DNA of 48,120 bases from Alphaproteobacteria bacterium (GTDB taxonomy: Bacteria > Pseudomonadota > Alphaproteobacteria > Rhodobacterales > Rhodobacteraceae): positions 1 to 48,120 of the forward strand of contig VGDH01000007.1 of NCBI GenBank assembly GCA_016869835.1, in the 5' to 3' direction. Both the position numbers and the translations under genes were made by a program. Position 1 is the first letter of the stretch; every line of letters begins with the position of its first letter. The notes under the pieces were generated by a model. It was not told the DNA's origin, did not search any database, and worked only from the letters and a program-made list of their open reading frames with translations. Below are positions 29,006-38,320 of the stretch, piece after piece.

Positions 29006-29693
29006 GGGTCAGGCCCTTTCTGTCCAGGTGCGACAAGACGGCGTCGCAGTCGAAAATCGGTTGGGTGGATTCAAAGCCCTTGTCGCCTTCGCGAAAGAAC
29101 TTCACCGGATGGCTGTCCATCGGCAGCCAGCCGCCATTGCCATCGTCCCATTCGGAGGCGCCCGAAAAGAACATGCGAAACTCGCGGCTGATGTATTCAT
29201 TGCCGCGCGCCCGGCGCAGGACATTTCCCGCATCATCGGTCTCGGTATACTCAAAGGCGGTCTCTTCCAGCACCACCCCGTCAATGGTGATGGTCCGGCC
29301 CGTCAGCTCGTCAAAGCCGACGACGTTGGAATGTTCGCCATTGTCCTTCGACAGGCTGAAGATGAAATCATCGCGCCCCGTCTCGGTCAGGTTGGTAAAG
29401 CACGCCGGATCCTGCGGATTGGGGTCCAGCGTTTGCGTGACCACCGGGTTCAACTCGATGCTTTCGATCCACTGGGTCTCATCATCAATGCGGCTCAGGA
29501 AGAACGGCCCCTCCTGATCGAAATCCGCGCGCCACTTGTGGCCCGCCGGATCGGCCTCGCAGGTATAGTGATTGGCGACATAGCAGCCGCGCGACTGCAC
29601 GGTCAGATAGGTGGTGCAACCCTCGGGCGCGATGAAGCTGCCCGCCAAGGCGGGGGTGGCCATCAGAAGCAGAAGCGCGATCAGGATCTTCAT
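28992..29693 (-). CDS. Exported hypothetical protein within the glt operon
   Basis: Signal peptide MKILIALLLLMATPALAG; 233 aa; 3' end overlaps gltB by 14 bp, same strand as gltD and gltB. Confidence 0.85.
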   Translation of the reverse strand: MKILIALLLLMATPALAGSFIAPEGCTTYLTVQSRGCYVANHYTCEADPAGHKWRADFDQEGPFFLSRIDDETQWIESIELNPVVTQTLDPNPQDPACFTNLTETGRDDFIFSLSKDNGEHSNVVGFDELTGRTITIDGVVLEETAFEYTETDDAGNVLRRARGNEYISREFRMFFSGASEWDDGNGGWLPMDSHPVKFFREGDKGFESTQPIFDCDAVLSHLDRKGLTHDNL

Positions 29694-29791
29694 TCTGTCA
29701 CTCCGGGTTTGGTCAGCACGATTGACCGATGAACTTTTCCAACACGCAGGGTTCGGCCCCTAATCTGTCGGTCGGCCTGTCGGGACGGATG

Positions 29792-29832
29792 CCAGACACA
29801 AACCAGACGCGAACCAGACGCAGGCCAGACGG
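29792..29832. repeat. Short tandem repeat, 11-bp unit CCAGACRCRRR, 3.7 copies
   Basis: CCAGACACAAA|CCAGACGCGAA|CCAGACGCAGG|CCAGACGG. Confidence 0.85.
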
Positions 29833-31269
29833 TTATTCTGCAGCCACAGCAGGGGTTTGGGCCAGATAATCCAAAATCGCATCCGCCGCCTCACGCCCAT
29901 CGCGAATGGCCCAAACCACCAGACTTGCCCCCCGCACAATATCGCCTGCGGCATAGACGCCAGGCAGGTTGGTGGCATGGCTGCGGAAATCCGCCTTGAC
30001 CGTGCCCCAGCGCGTTACGGCCAGATCGGCAGCATCCCACTGGCCCGGCAGATCCTCGGGCTCAAAGCCCAGCGCCTGAATGACCAGATCGGCCGGCTCG
30101 GTATAGTCGGCCCCCTCGATCACTTCAGGCGACTGGCGGCCGCTGGCATCGGGCGCGCCAAGGCGCATCTTCTGCACGATCACACCATGCACATGATCCG
30201 ATCCAACAAAGCCGCGCGGCGCGGAAAGCCACACGAAATCAACACCTTCTTCCTCGGCGTTCTGCACCTCGCGCTGCGAGCCGGGCATATTGGCTTTATC
30301 ACGGCGATACAGACACTTGACGCTCACCGCGCCTTGGCGAATGGCGGTGCGCACACAGTCCATCGCCGTATCGCCGCCGCCAATGACCACCACGCGCTTG
30401 CCCTTGGCATCCAGCGTGCCATTGTCAAACTCAACCACCTCGTCGCCAAAGCTCTTGCGGTTCGACGCGGTCAGGTAATCCAGCGCCTTGACGACGCCCG
30501 CAAGACCGACGCCCGGGGCTTCGATGTCACGGGCCTTGTAAACCCCGGTCGCAATCAGCACCGCATCATGCTGGCCCCGGATCGCGTCAAAGGAAATGTC
30601 CACGCCCACATTGCAATTCATCACGAATTGAACGCCAGCTTTTTCAAGCTGTTCAATACGTTGCATGACAACGGGCTTTTCCAGCTTGAAGCTGGGGATG
30701 CCATAGGTGAGCAAGCCCCCCGCACGGTCATAGCGGTCATAGACCGTCACCTGCACGCCCTTGCGCCGCAGCGCATCGGCCGCCGCCAGACCCCCCGGAC
30801 CGGCCCCGATGATGCCCACGGATTCCGCCCGCTCTGCCCCCGGCTTGATCGGCAACACCCAGCCGTTTTCCCAGGCAAGATCGGTCAGATACTTTTCCAC
30901 CGCGCCAATCGTCACCGTGCCGTGGCCCGACTGCTCGATCACGCAATTGCCCTCGCACAGCCGGTCCTGCGGGCAGATGCGGCCGCAGATCTCGGGGAAT
31001 GTGTTGGTGGCCTGCGAAATCTCATAGGCTTCCTGCAACCGGCCCTCAGCCATCAGGCGCAGCCAGTCGGGGATGTTGTTGTGCAGCGGACAATGCGACT
31101 GGCAATAGGGCACGCCGCACTGGCTGCAACGGCTGGCCTGCTCGGCCGCCTTCTCGGCCGCGAACTCGCGGTAAATCTCTTGGAAATCTGTGGCGCGCAA
31201 AGTGGCGTCGCGCTTGTTGGGCATTTCTTTGCCCAAGCTTACGAACTTCAGCATTTTCTGCGTGGCCAT
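29833..31269 (-). CDS. gltD: Glutamate synthase (NADPH) small subunit
   Basis: CSQCGVPYCQSHCPLHNNIPDWLRL...CPQDRLCEGNCVIEQSGHGTVTIGAVEK...VGIIGAGPGGLAAADALRRKG. Confidence 0.97.
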   Translation of the reverse strand: MATQKMLKFVSLGKEMPNKRDATLRATDFQEIYREFAAEKAAEQASRCSQCGVPYCQSHCPLHNNIPDWLRLMAEGRLQEAYEISQATNTFPEICGRICPQDRLCEGNCVIEQSGHGTVTIGAVEKYLTDLAWENGWVLPIKPGAERAESVGIIGAGPGGLAAADALRRKGVQVTVYDRYDRAGGLLTYGIPSFKLEKPVVMQRIEQLEKAGVQFVMNCNVGVDISFDAIRGQHDAVLIATGVYKARDIEAPGVGLAGVVKALDYLTASNRKSFGDEVVEFDNGTLDAKGKRVVVIGGGDTAMDCVRTAIRQGAVSVKCLYRRDKANMPGSQREVQNAEEEGVDFVWLSAPRGFVGSDHVHGVIVQKMRLGAPDASGRQSPEVIEGADYTEPADLVIQALGFEPEDLPGQWDAADLAVTRWGTVKADFRSHATNLPGVYAAGDIVRGASLVVWAIRDGREAADAILDYLAQTPAVAAE

Positions 31270-31332
31270 GGCTGCGCCCTCAAGGTTCTTGGCTATCGGC
31301 GCAGGGATACTTTGGACGGGCGGGGAATAAAA

Positions 31333-31425
31333 GTCAGTATAGGTTACCTATTCGGCAGTTATTTCATGCCGCACGGCAACAAACGGGGTATTCGGTCAAA
31401 ATTTAGGTCAGTCTTGATTACCTAT
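31333..31425. promoter_or_regulatory. Two direct 19-bp repeats (GTCAGTnTnGnTTACCTAT) upstream of gltD
   Basis: 31333-31351 GTCAGTATAGGTTACCTAT and 31407-31425 GTCAGTCTTGATTACCTAT; 16/19 identical, 74 bp start to start. Confidence 0.5.
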
Positions 31426-31429
31426 GCAC

Positions 31430-32230
31430 TCAAAACCCCAAGGAAAGCGCCACCAAAGCCGCCGATCCCACGATGATTCGCCACCAGCCAAACAGCGCAT
31501 AGCCGTGGCGGCTGATGTAACTCAGCAGCCATTTCACCACGATCACCCCGGTGATGAAGGCCAATCCAAAGCCCAGCGCAATTTGCGACCAGGCCGAGAA
31601 ATCCAGCACATCGCGGTTCTGCAGCAGATCGTAGCCTACCGCCGCCGCCATGGTCGGCATCGAAAGGAAGAACGAAAACTCGGCCGCCGCCCGCTTCTCC
31701 ACCCCCATCAGCAAGGCCCCGACAATCGTGGCCCCAGACCGCGACACACCGGGAATCATCGCCAGACACTGCACGAATCCAATGGCCAGCGCCTTGCGCA
31801 GAGGCAGCGCGGTGGCATCGTGATAGACCGGCGTCGGCGCGATGCGGTCGATGAACAGAAGAATAATTCCGCCCAGAATCAAAATGATGGCAATCAGTCG
31901 CGGGGTTTCGAACAGAACCGTCTTGATGAAATCATGCGCCAGAACGCCGATCACCACGGCGGGCAGAAACGCCAACAAGACCGAGACGATGAACCGCATC
32001 GCCGCCGGGTCGCGGTGGGCGGTGGAAAACACCTGCCACAACCTGGCGAAATAGACCGTCAGCAGCGCCAGAACAGCGCCCAGTTGGATAACCACCTCAA
32101 AGGTTTTCCCGGCACTTTCAAAGCTCAGGAAATGCGAAGCCAACAGAAGATGGCCCGTCGAAGAGACCGGCAGAAACTCGGTCAACCCTTCCAGCAGGCC
32201 CAGCAGGGCGACTGTAACCAGATCGCCCAA
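31430..32230 (-). CDS. uppP: Undecaprenyl-diphosphate phosphatase
   Basis: [27 protein letters not shown] and [17 protein letters not shown] motifs. Confidence 0.97.
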   Translation of the reverse strand: MGDLVTVALLGLLEGLTEFLPVSSTGHLLLASHFLSFESAGKTFEVVIQLGAVLALLTVYFARLWQVFSTAHRDPAAMRFIVSVLLAFLPAVVIGVLAHDFIKTVLFETPRLIAIILILGGIILLFIDRIAPTPVYHDATALPLRKALAIGFVQCLAMIPGVSRSGATIVGALLMGVEKRAAAEFSFFLSMPTMAAAVGYDLLQNRDVLDFSAWSQIALGFGLAFITGVIVVKWLLSYISRHGYALFGWWRIIVGSAALVALSLGF

Positions 32231-33214
32231 TCAGGCTTTCCGCAGGTTCTTGGCCGATTCCTTGATGGCCGCATATTGGCCCGAAGGCCGATAGCACCAC
32301 AGATACTCTGGCAGGACCGCATCCATATCGACAGGCACGATCCCCAGATCGGCAAAGCCCTTGGCGCCGGGGCTGACGACGTTGTCTGCCCCAAGGCTTG
32401 TCACCTGATCGCGGGTCAGCATCTTGTTCGGGAACAGCCCCAGCGTCAGGGCCGAGGCGAAATCCAGACCCGTCGCCATTATGCGCGCGGCAAAGAACGG
32501 GATGTTCAGCACCAGACGGCGACGGCGAATGATGCCCAACATCTTGACCATCAAAGCCCGGAAGGTCGCAACCTCTGGCCCGCCCAGCTCATAGATGCCC
32601 TGCGCCCCGCCCAAGACACCCTTGACCGCGGCCTGCGCCACATCATCCACATGCACCGGCTGGAACCGCGTCTCGGCCCCGACGACCGGCAGGACCGGCC
32701 CCATCCGCGACATGGCGGCAAAGCGGTTGAAGAACTGATCCTCGGTGCCGAAAATCACCGAAGGCCGCAGGATCATGGCCGTCGGAAACGCCGCCAACAC
32801 CGCCGCTTCGCCCACCCCTTTGGATTGGGCATAAAGGCTGGCACCGTTCACATCCGCCCCGATGGCCGAAAGATGCACCAGCGTCTTGACCCCGGCCTCG
32901 GCCGCAAACCGCGCAATGCGGCCGGGTGCTTCGGCCTGAACGGCGGCAAAGTTGTTCTTGCCGCCCCGGTCAAAGGTGCCCACGCAGTTCACCACCGCAT
33001 CGGCCCCGGCCATGGCGGCGCGCACCGATGCCTCGTTGCGGATATTGCACAGCACAGGCTCGACCTGCCCGACCGCGCCATAGGGCTTGACGTGCAGGGC
33101 CTCGTTCGGGCGACGGACCGCGACGCGGACCCGCCAGCCCTTCTTGGCCATGCGGCGCGCGATGTAACGACCGACAAAACCCGAGCCGCCGTAAATGGTG
33201 ACAAGCTTGCTCAT
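32231..33214 (-). CDS. Complex I NDUFA9-subunit-like NAD(P)H-binding protein
   Basis: [39 protein letters not shown]...[23 protein letters not shown]. Start trimmed from the ORF-track M at 33364. Confidence 0.92.
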   Translation of the reverse strand: MSKLVTIYGGSGFVGRYIARRMAKKGWRVRVAVRRPNEALHVKPYGAVGQVEPVLCNIRNEASVRAAMAGADAVVNCVGTFDRGGKNNFAAVQAEAPGRIARFAAEAGVKTLVHLSAIGADVNGASLYAQSKGVGEAAVLAAFPTAMILRPSVIFGTEDQFFNRFAAMSRMGPVLPVVGAETRFQPVHVDDVAQAAVKGVLGGAQGIYELGGPEVATFRALMVKMLGIIRRRRLVLNIPFFAARIMATGLDFASALTLGLFPNKMLTRDQVTSLGADNVVSPGAKGFADLGIVPVDMDAVLPEYLWCYRPSGQYAAIKESAKNLRKA

Positions 33215-33326
33215 CTGGGAAACCCCTGCTGGCACAGTTTGAATTGGCCCCTGCATAGCTTTGTGGCCCAGAACGGGCAAGGCAAAAGGCCGCCCCCCTG
33301 CCGCGACAAAATTCACGAAATGACCG

Positions 33327-33355
33327 TTGACACCCCCAAGCGCCCCGGCTAAACC
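33327..33355 (+). promoter_or_regulatory. Putative sigma70-type promoter of tRNA-Leu
   Basis: TTGACA (33327-33332), 17-nt spacer, TAAACC (33350-33355), about 19 nt before the tRNA. Confidence 0.5.
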
Positions 33356-33373
33356 CCGGCGCACTGAAAACGT

Positions 33374-33458
33374 GCCCAGATGGCGGAATTGGTAGACGCA
33401 CTGGTTTCAGGTACCAGCGCTGCAAGGCGTGGAGGTTCGAGTCCTCTTCTGGGCACCA
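33374..33458 (+). tRNA. tRNA-Leu (anticodon CAG), CCA encoded
   Basis: GCCCAGATGGCGGAATTGGTAGACGCACTGGTTTCAGGTACCAGCGCTGCAAGGCGTGGAGGTTCGAGTCCTCTTCTGGGCACCA; acceptor GCCCAGA/TCTGGGC, anticodon loop TTCAGGT, class II variable arm. Confidence 0.96.
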
Positions 33459-33470
33459 TTTCGATCAAAT

Positions 33471-33498
33471 GACCGCCTTCCGGCGGTCTTTTGCTTTT
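33471..33498 (+). terminator. Terminator after tRNA-Leu
   Basis: GACCGCCTTCCGGCGGTCTTTTGCTTTT. Confidence 0.85.
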
Positions 33499-33572
33499 CA
33501 GGGCTTGCCAGCGTTGACCCATGGCGCCGGCGGGGCTAAGCCGCTAGCAACCCTGATGATCGGACAGAGCTC

Positions 33573-34187
33573 GTGACCATTCACCTTTACCAAAACGACC
33601 TGCCCGACGGGCTGGATCTTGGCCCCATCGTGGCCATCGACACCGAAACCATGGGGCTTGACCCGCGCCGCGACCGGCTTTGTTTGGTGCAGCTTTCCGA
33701 TGGCAAGGGCGATGCCCATCTGGTGCAGATCGCCCGCGGCCAGACATCGGCACCAAACCTGCAAAGGCTCTTGACCGATCCGGCGGTGCTGAAGCTGTTT
33801 CACTTTGGCCGCTTTGACATTGCCGCCTTGCAAAACGCCTTTGGCGTGCGCACCGCGCCGGTCTGGTGCACCAAGATCGCCTCGAAGCTGATCCGCACCT
33901 ATACCGACCGGCATGGGCTGAAATACCTCTTGCTGGAATATGTGGGGGTGGATGTCTCGAAGGCCCAGCAGACCAGCGACTGGGGGGCCGCCAGCCTGAC
34001 CGAGGCGCAAAAGGATTATGCGGCCTCTGACGTGCTTTACCTGCACAAGCTGAAAGACGCGCTTGAGGCGATCTTGCACCGGGAGGGGCGGATGGCGCTG
34101 GCGCAGTCCTGCTTTGATTTCCTGCCCACACGGGCGGAACTGGACCTTCTGGGCTGGGATGAGCCGAATGACCTCCTCCACCACTGA
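33573..34187 (+). CDS. rnd: Ribonuclease D / 3'-5' exonuclease
   Basis: VAIDTETMGLDPRRDRLCLVQLSDG...KLFHFGRFDIAALQNAF...YAASDVLYLHKLKD; GTG start. Confidence 0.92.
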   Translation: MTIHLYQNDLPDGLDLGPIVAIDTETMGLDPRRDRLCLVQLSDGKGDAHLVQIARGQTSAPNLQRLLTDPAVLKLFHFGRFDIAALQNAFGVRTAPVWCTKIASKLIRTYTDRHGLKYLLLEYVGVDVSKAQQTSDWGAASLTEAQKDYAASDVLYLHKLKDALEAILHREGRMALAQSCFDFLPTRAELDLLGWDEPNDLLHH

Positions 34188-35133
34188 TTTTCTGGCCACC
34201 GGCCGCCGCGTCATCGCCCGAGAGGCCGAGGCACTTGGCCTGTTGGGCGACAGTCTTGGCGAGAGTTTCGGCCGCGCGGTCGAACTTATTCTGGCCGCCA
34301 AAGGCCGGGTGATCGTATCGGGTATGGGCAAATCGGGCCACATTGCCCGCAAGATTGCGGCAACCCTGGCCTCGACCGGAACGCCTGCGCATTTTGTCCA
34401 CCCCGCCGAGGCGAGCCATGGCGATCTGGGCATGGTGACGACAGGCGACGTGGCGTTGGTGCTGTCGAATTCGGGCGAGACCTCGGAACTTGCCGATATC
34501 GTCGCCCATACCCGGCGGTTTTCGATTCCGCTGATCGGGGTTGCGGGGCGCGAGGGCTCAACGCTGTTGCGGCAATCGGATGTGGCCATCCTCTTGCCCG
34601 CCGCACCCGAAGCCTGTGAAACGGGGATTGTGCCGACCACATCCACCACCATGACGCTGGCCTTGGGCGACGCGCTGGCGATTGCGCTTATGGAGAATCG
34701 CGCCTTCACGCCTGAACATTTCCGCATGTTCCACCCCGGCGGCAAGCTGGGGGCGAAGCTGATGAAGGTGCGCGACCTCTTGCATGCCGAAGTGCCGCTG
34801 ATCGGGCGTGACCGGCCGATGGGCGAGGCGCTTCTCGAGATCAGCCGCAAGGGCTTTGGCGTGGTGGGCGTCACCGATGATGCGGGGCTTTTGGCGGGCA
34901 TCATCACCGACGGCGACTTGCGCCGGCAAATGGAGGGGCTTCTGGGGCTGACCGCCGGGCAGGTGATGACGAAAAATCCGCGCACGGTTGCTCCTGATGC
35001 GCTGGCCGAAACGGCGGTGGCGCTGATGAATGACCGCAAGATCACCTGTCTTTTCGTGGTCGACCCGGCCGAGCCGGGCCAAGTCCGGGGCATCCTGCAC
35101 ATCCACGATTGCCTGCGCGCCGGGGTTGTCTAG
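34159..35133 (+). CDS. kdsD: KpsF/GutQ family sugar-phosphate isomerase (arabinose-5-phosphate isomerase)
   Basis: VIVSGMGKSGHIARKIAATLASTGTPAHFVHPAEASHGDLGMV; two CBS domains. ATG 34159 or 34168. Confidence 0.94.
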   Translation: MSRMTSSTTDFLATGRRVIAREAEALGLLGDSLGESFGRAVELILAAKGRVIVSGMGKSGHIARKIAATLASTGTPAHFVHPAEASHGDLGMVTTGDVALVLSNSGETSELADIVAHTRRFSIPLIGVAGREGSTLLRQSDVAILLPAAPEACETGIVPTTSTTMTLALGDALAIALMENRAFTPEHFRMFHPGGKLGAKLMKVRDLLHAEVPLIGRDRPMGEALLEISRKGFGVVGVTDDAGLLAGIITDGDLRRQMEGLLGLTAGQVMTKNPRTVAPDALAETAVALMNDRKITCLFVVDPAEPGQVRGILHIHDCLRAGVV

Positions 35134-35739
35134 GTGGCGCGGAACTTCGCCAAGGGCAATCTTCATTCGCGGATCGTGATGATCCTGAAAGTCACCCTGC
35201 CCCTTGTGGCGCTGGCTTTGCTTGCTTCGCTTTTCCTGTTTTCCCGCAACATCGATCCCGAGGATGCGATCCCTTATGCCGATGTCGAGATTGCCGACCG
35301 GCTGGCGCAGCCGCGGATGACCGGGGCGGGATTTTCCACCGTCACGTCGGACGGGGCGACGCTGACCCTGTCGGCTGATGAAGCCACCCCCGGCGAGGCA
35401 GGCGGCACCGTGACGGGCCTGCGCGGAGAACTGTCGGCGGCCGACGGCTTTCGCGCCGAGATTTCCGCCCGCCTTGGGGTTCTTGACCGCACGGCAGGCA
35501 CCTTTGTGCTGGATCAGGGCGTTCGGATTGCAACCTCGACCGGTTATGAAATGACCATGGAACGGCTGACCCTTGGCACCGCGCGCAGCTTTATGGAAAG
35601 CGGCGGGCCGGTGCAGGCCACGGCACCGATGGGACAGCTTGAAGCGGGGGGGCTGCGGATGGATCTGACCGCAGATGGCAAGACCCATCTTCTGGTTTTC
35701 AACAAGGGCGTGCGCCTGATATACCAGCCTAATCCCTAA
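35134..35739 (+). CDS. lptC: LPS export ABC transporter periplasmic protein LptC
   Basis: Single N-terminal TM, position between kdsD and lptA; GTG start. Confidence 0.88.
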   Translation: MARNFAKGNLHSRIVMILKVTLPLVALALLASLFLFSRNIDPEDAIPYADVEIADRLAQPRMTGAGFSTVTSDGATLTLSADEATPGEAGGTVTGLRGELSAADGFRAEISARLGVLDRTAGTFVLDQGVRIATSTGYEMTMERLTLGTARSFMESGGPVQATAPMGQLEAGGLRMDLTADGKTHLLVFNKGVRLIYQPNP

Positions 35740-35751
35740 CGGATTTTCCAG

Positions 35752-36246
35752 ATGCGCAGCCATTTCCTTTCCCTTGTCCTTGCGGCCGCCCTGGCGCTGC
35801 CGCTGGGTACGGCGCTTGCGCAGGGAACCAATGTTGCCTTTGGCGGGTTGAAGGCCGATACGCGGCTTCCGGTCGAGGTGACGGCAGAAAACCTGACCGT
35901 GAATCAGGCAGATGGCAGCGCGGTGTTCGCGGGCGATGTTCTGGTCACGCAGGGCGAGATGCGGATGCAGGCCGGCGAGATCCGGGTGGAATATGATGCC
36001 ACCGGCAAGGGGATTGCCCGGCTGTTCGCCTCGGGCGGGGTGATTGTGGTCAATGCCACCGACGCGGCCGAGGCGGCGCAGGCCGTCTATACCATCGCCT
36101 CGGGCGAGGTGGTGATGACGGGCGGTGTGCTGTTGACCCAGGGCCAGGCCGCAATCAAGGGAGACCGGCTGGTCATCAACCTGCAGACCGGCACCGGTCG
36201 CATGGAGGGTGGCGTAACCACCACATTCACGCCGGGGGGCAACTGA
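35752..36246 (+). CDS. lptA: LPS transport periplasmic protein LptA (OstA-like)
   Basis: Signal peptide; VTAENLTVNQADGSAVFAGDVLVTQGEMRMQAGEIRVEY. Confidence 0.92.
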   Translation: MRSHFLSLVLAAALALPLGTALAQGTNVAFGGLKADTRLPVEVTAENLTVNQADGSAVFAGDVLVTQGEMRMQAGEIRVEYDATGKGIARLFASGGVIVVNATDAAEAAQAVYTIASGEVVMTGGVLLTQGQAAIKGDRLVINLQTGTGRMEGGVTTTFTPGGN

Positions 36247-37031
36247 TGGCCTCTCCGCCGAAATCTGCCCAAGGCCAGGCCGGCCCGGAACTGACCGTGA
36301 CCGCAGGAAGCGGCGGGCTGTCGATCGTCAACCTGCGCAAAAGCTACAAGCGGCGGCCGGTCATTCGCGATGTTTCGTTGCAGCTTAATCGGGGTGAGGT
36401 GGTGGCGCTCTTGGGCCCCAATGGCAGCGGCAAGACCACCACCTTTTACGCCATCGCCGGGCTGGTCACGCCAGAGGGCGGGCAGGTTCTGATCGACGGG
36501 CGCGATGTGACCACCCTGCCGATGTATCGCCGGGCGCAGCTGGGCATCGGCTATCTGCCGCAAGAGGTGTCGATCTTTCGCGGCCTGTCCGTGGAAGACA
36601 ATATCCTCGCGGTGCTGGAAATCGGCATTTCCGACCGCCACAAGCGGCGCGAGCGGTTGGAAGAGCTGCTGAGCGAGTTTTCCATCACCCACCTGCGCCG
36701 CGCGCCGGCGCTGGCGCTTTCCGGAGGCGAGCGGCGGCGGGTCGAGATTGCGCGCTGTCTGGCGGCCGATCCAAAATACCTTTTGCTGGACGAACCCTTT
36801 GCTGGGGTTGATCCGATTGCCGTGGGAGAGATCCGCCATCTGGTGCAGGACCTGAAATCCGAGATCGGGGTGCTGATCACCGATCACAACGTCCGTGAAA
36901 CGCTGGAAATCGTTGATCGGGCTTATATTCTGCATGATGGCACCGTGCTGAAGCACGGGACCACCGATGAGATCGTTCGCGACGAAATGGTGCGGCGCGT
37001 CTACTTGGGTGAAAACTTCCGCATCATTTGA
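36246..37031 (+). CDS. lptB: LPS export ABC transporter ATP-binding protein LptB
   Basis: GPNGSGKTTTFYAIAGLV, LGIGYLPQEVSIFRGLSVEDNI, LSGGERRRVEIAR, LLLDEPFAGVDPIAV. Confidence 0.97.
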   Translation: MASPPKSAQGQAGPELTVTAGSGGLSIVNLRKSYKRRPVIRDVSLQLNRGEVVALLGPNGSGKTTTFYAIAGLVTPEGGQVLIDGRDVTTLPMYRRAQLGIGYLPQEVSIFRGLSVEDNILAVLEIGISDRHKRRERLEELLSEFSITHLRRAPALALSGGERRRVEIARCLAADPKYLLLDEPFAGVDPIAVGEIRHLVQDLKSEIGVLITDHNVRETLEIVDRAYILHDGTVLKHGTTDEIVRDEMVRRVYLGENFRII

Positions 37032-37243
37032 AAGATGGGCGCACGCCACAGTTGACAACTGGCCTTGCCGATCCCCAAATGAAAGGGATGCAAGCGTCTG
37101 TCGCCCTTCATGGTCTTGACGATGCGGCCGGTCCCCGGCCCCGCCACAGCCCTGATGTGGCGAGCAAAAACCTAACAATAACAGAGAGAAACCTCAGCCC
37201 CGGCCGGCAGTCCGGGTCTGCCCACCTGCGCGAAGGAGGCATC

Positions 37244-37819
37244 ATGCGCTATCAGATCAGCGGCAAGCAAATCGACATCGGCGAAGCGCTTCAGACCCAT
37301 GTGAAGGCCGAGCTTGGCGAGGTTGTGGAGAAGTACGCGCAGCGGCCGACCGAGGCGGTGGTGGTGTTTTCCAAGTCGGCGCATGAATTCGTCTGCGAAG
37401 CCACGATCCATCTGTCGACGGGCCTTTCGGCCCAGGCCAAGGGCCATGCCACTGAAATATATGCCGCTTTCGAATCCTGCCGCGAGAAGATGGACAAGCA
37501 ATTGCGCCGCTACAAACGGCGGATCCGCAACCACCATCACAACCGTCCGGCCCCTGTTGAATTCGCTGGGGCTTCCTCGTATATCCTCGCGCCAACAGAG
37601 GAACCCGAAGACGGGGACGCGGGCGATCTGCAGCCCATCGTGATTGCCGAGATGGAGACGAAGATCCCTTCGATCACCGTCGGCGAAGCGGTGATGCAGC
37701 TTGAGCTGGGCGGCCAACGGATGCTGGTGTTCCGCAACGAAGGACATGGCGGCGTCAATGTCGTATATCGCCGGGATGACGGCAATATCGGCTGGATCGA
37801 CCCGCGCAACAGCAAATAG
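37244..37819 (+). CDS. hpf: Ribosome hibernation promoting factor (long form)
   Basis: MRYQISGKQIDIGEALQTHVKAELGEVVEKYAQRPTEAVVVFSK...; C-terminal long-HPF domain (MQLELGGQRMLVFRNEGHGGVNVVYRRDDGNIGWIDP). GAAGGAGG SD. Confidence 0.94.
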   Translation: MRYQISGKQIDIGEALQTHVKAELGEVVEKYAQRPTEAVVVFSKSAHEFVCEATIHLSTGLSAQAKGHATEIYAAFESCREKMDKQLRRYKRRIRNHHHNRPAPVEFAGASSYILAPTEEPEDGDAGDLQPIVIAEMETKIPSITVGEAVMQLELGGQRMLVFRNEGHGGVNVVYRRDDGNIGWIDPRNSK

Positions 37820-37855
37820 GCCGGCTGAGATGCGCGGCGCATACGGGAACGGCCG

Positions 37856-38320
37856 ATGGACCTGTCGAAACTTCTGACCCCCGCCGCAGTGCGGGTCATG
37901 GGCCAGATGACCAGCAAGAAGCGTCTCTTCCAGGAACTGGGAGAGATCGCAGCCCAGGCCTATGGCCTGACCGCCGCCACGGCGATTGACGGGCTGCAAG
38001 AACGCGAAAGCCTTGGGCCAACGGGCGTGGGCAACGGGATTGCGCTGCCTCATGCCCGTCTGATCAGGCTTGAGAAGATCACCGGCATTTTCCTGCGACT
38101 GGAAAAGCCTTTGGACTATGAAAGCGTGGACCGGCAGCCGGTGGATCTGGTGTTCTGCCTGTTGGCACCCAAGGATTCGGGCGTCGATCATCTCAAGGCG
38201 CTGGCGCTTGTCAGCCGCACCATGCGCGACGCAGGCATCTGCGCCAAGCTGCGTGCCAATACTGATGTGGCAAAGCTTTACGCTATCCTGACCGAAAGCA
38301 AGGCGCCGCAAGCGGCCTGA
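37856..38320 (+). CDS. ptsN: PTS IIA-like nitrogen regulatory protein PtsN
   Basis: LQERESLGPTGVGNGIALPHARL with the phospho-His motif; downstream of hpf. Confidence 0.94.
   Translation: MDLSKLLTPAAVRVMGQMTSKKRLFQELGEIAAQAYGLTAATAIDGLQERESLGPTGVGNGIALPHARLIRLEKITGIFLRLEKPLDYESVDRQPVDLVFCLLAPKDSGVDHLKALALVSRTMRDAGICAKLRANTDVAKLYAILTESKAPQAA

Noticed and set aside
31422-31769. 115-aa - strand ORF overlapping uppP
   Set aside because: Alternate frame within uppP, which has all canonical motifs.
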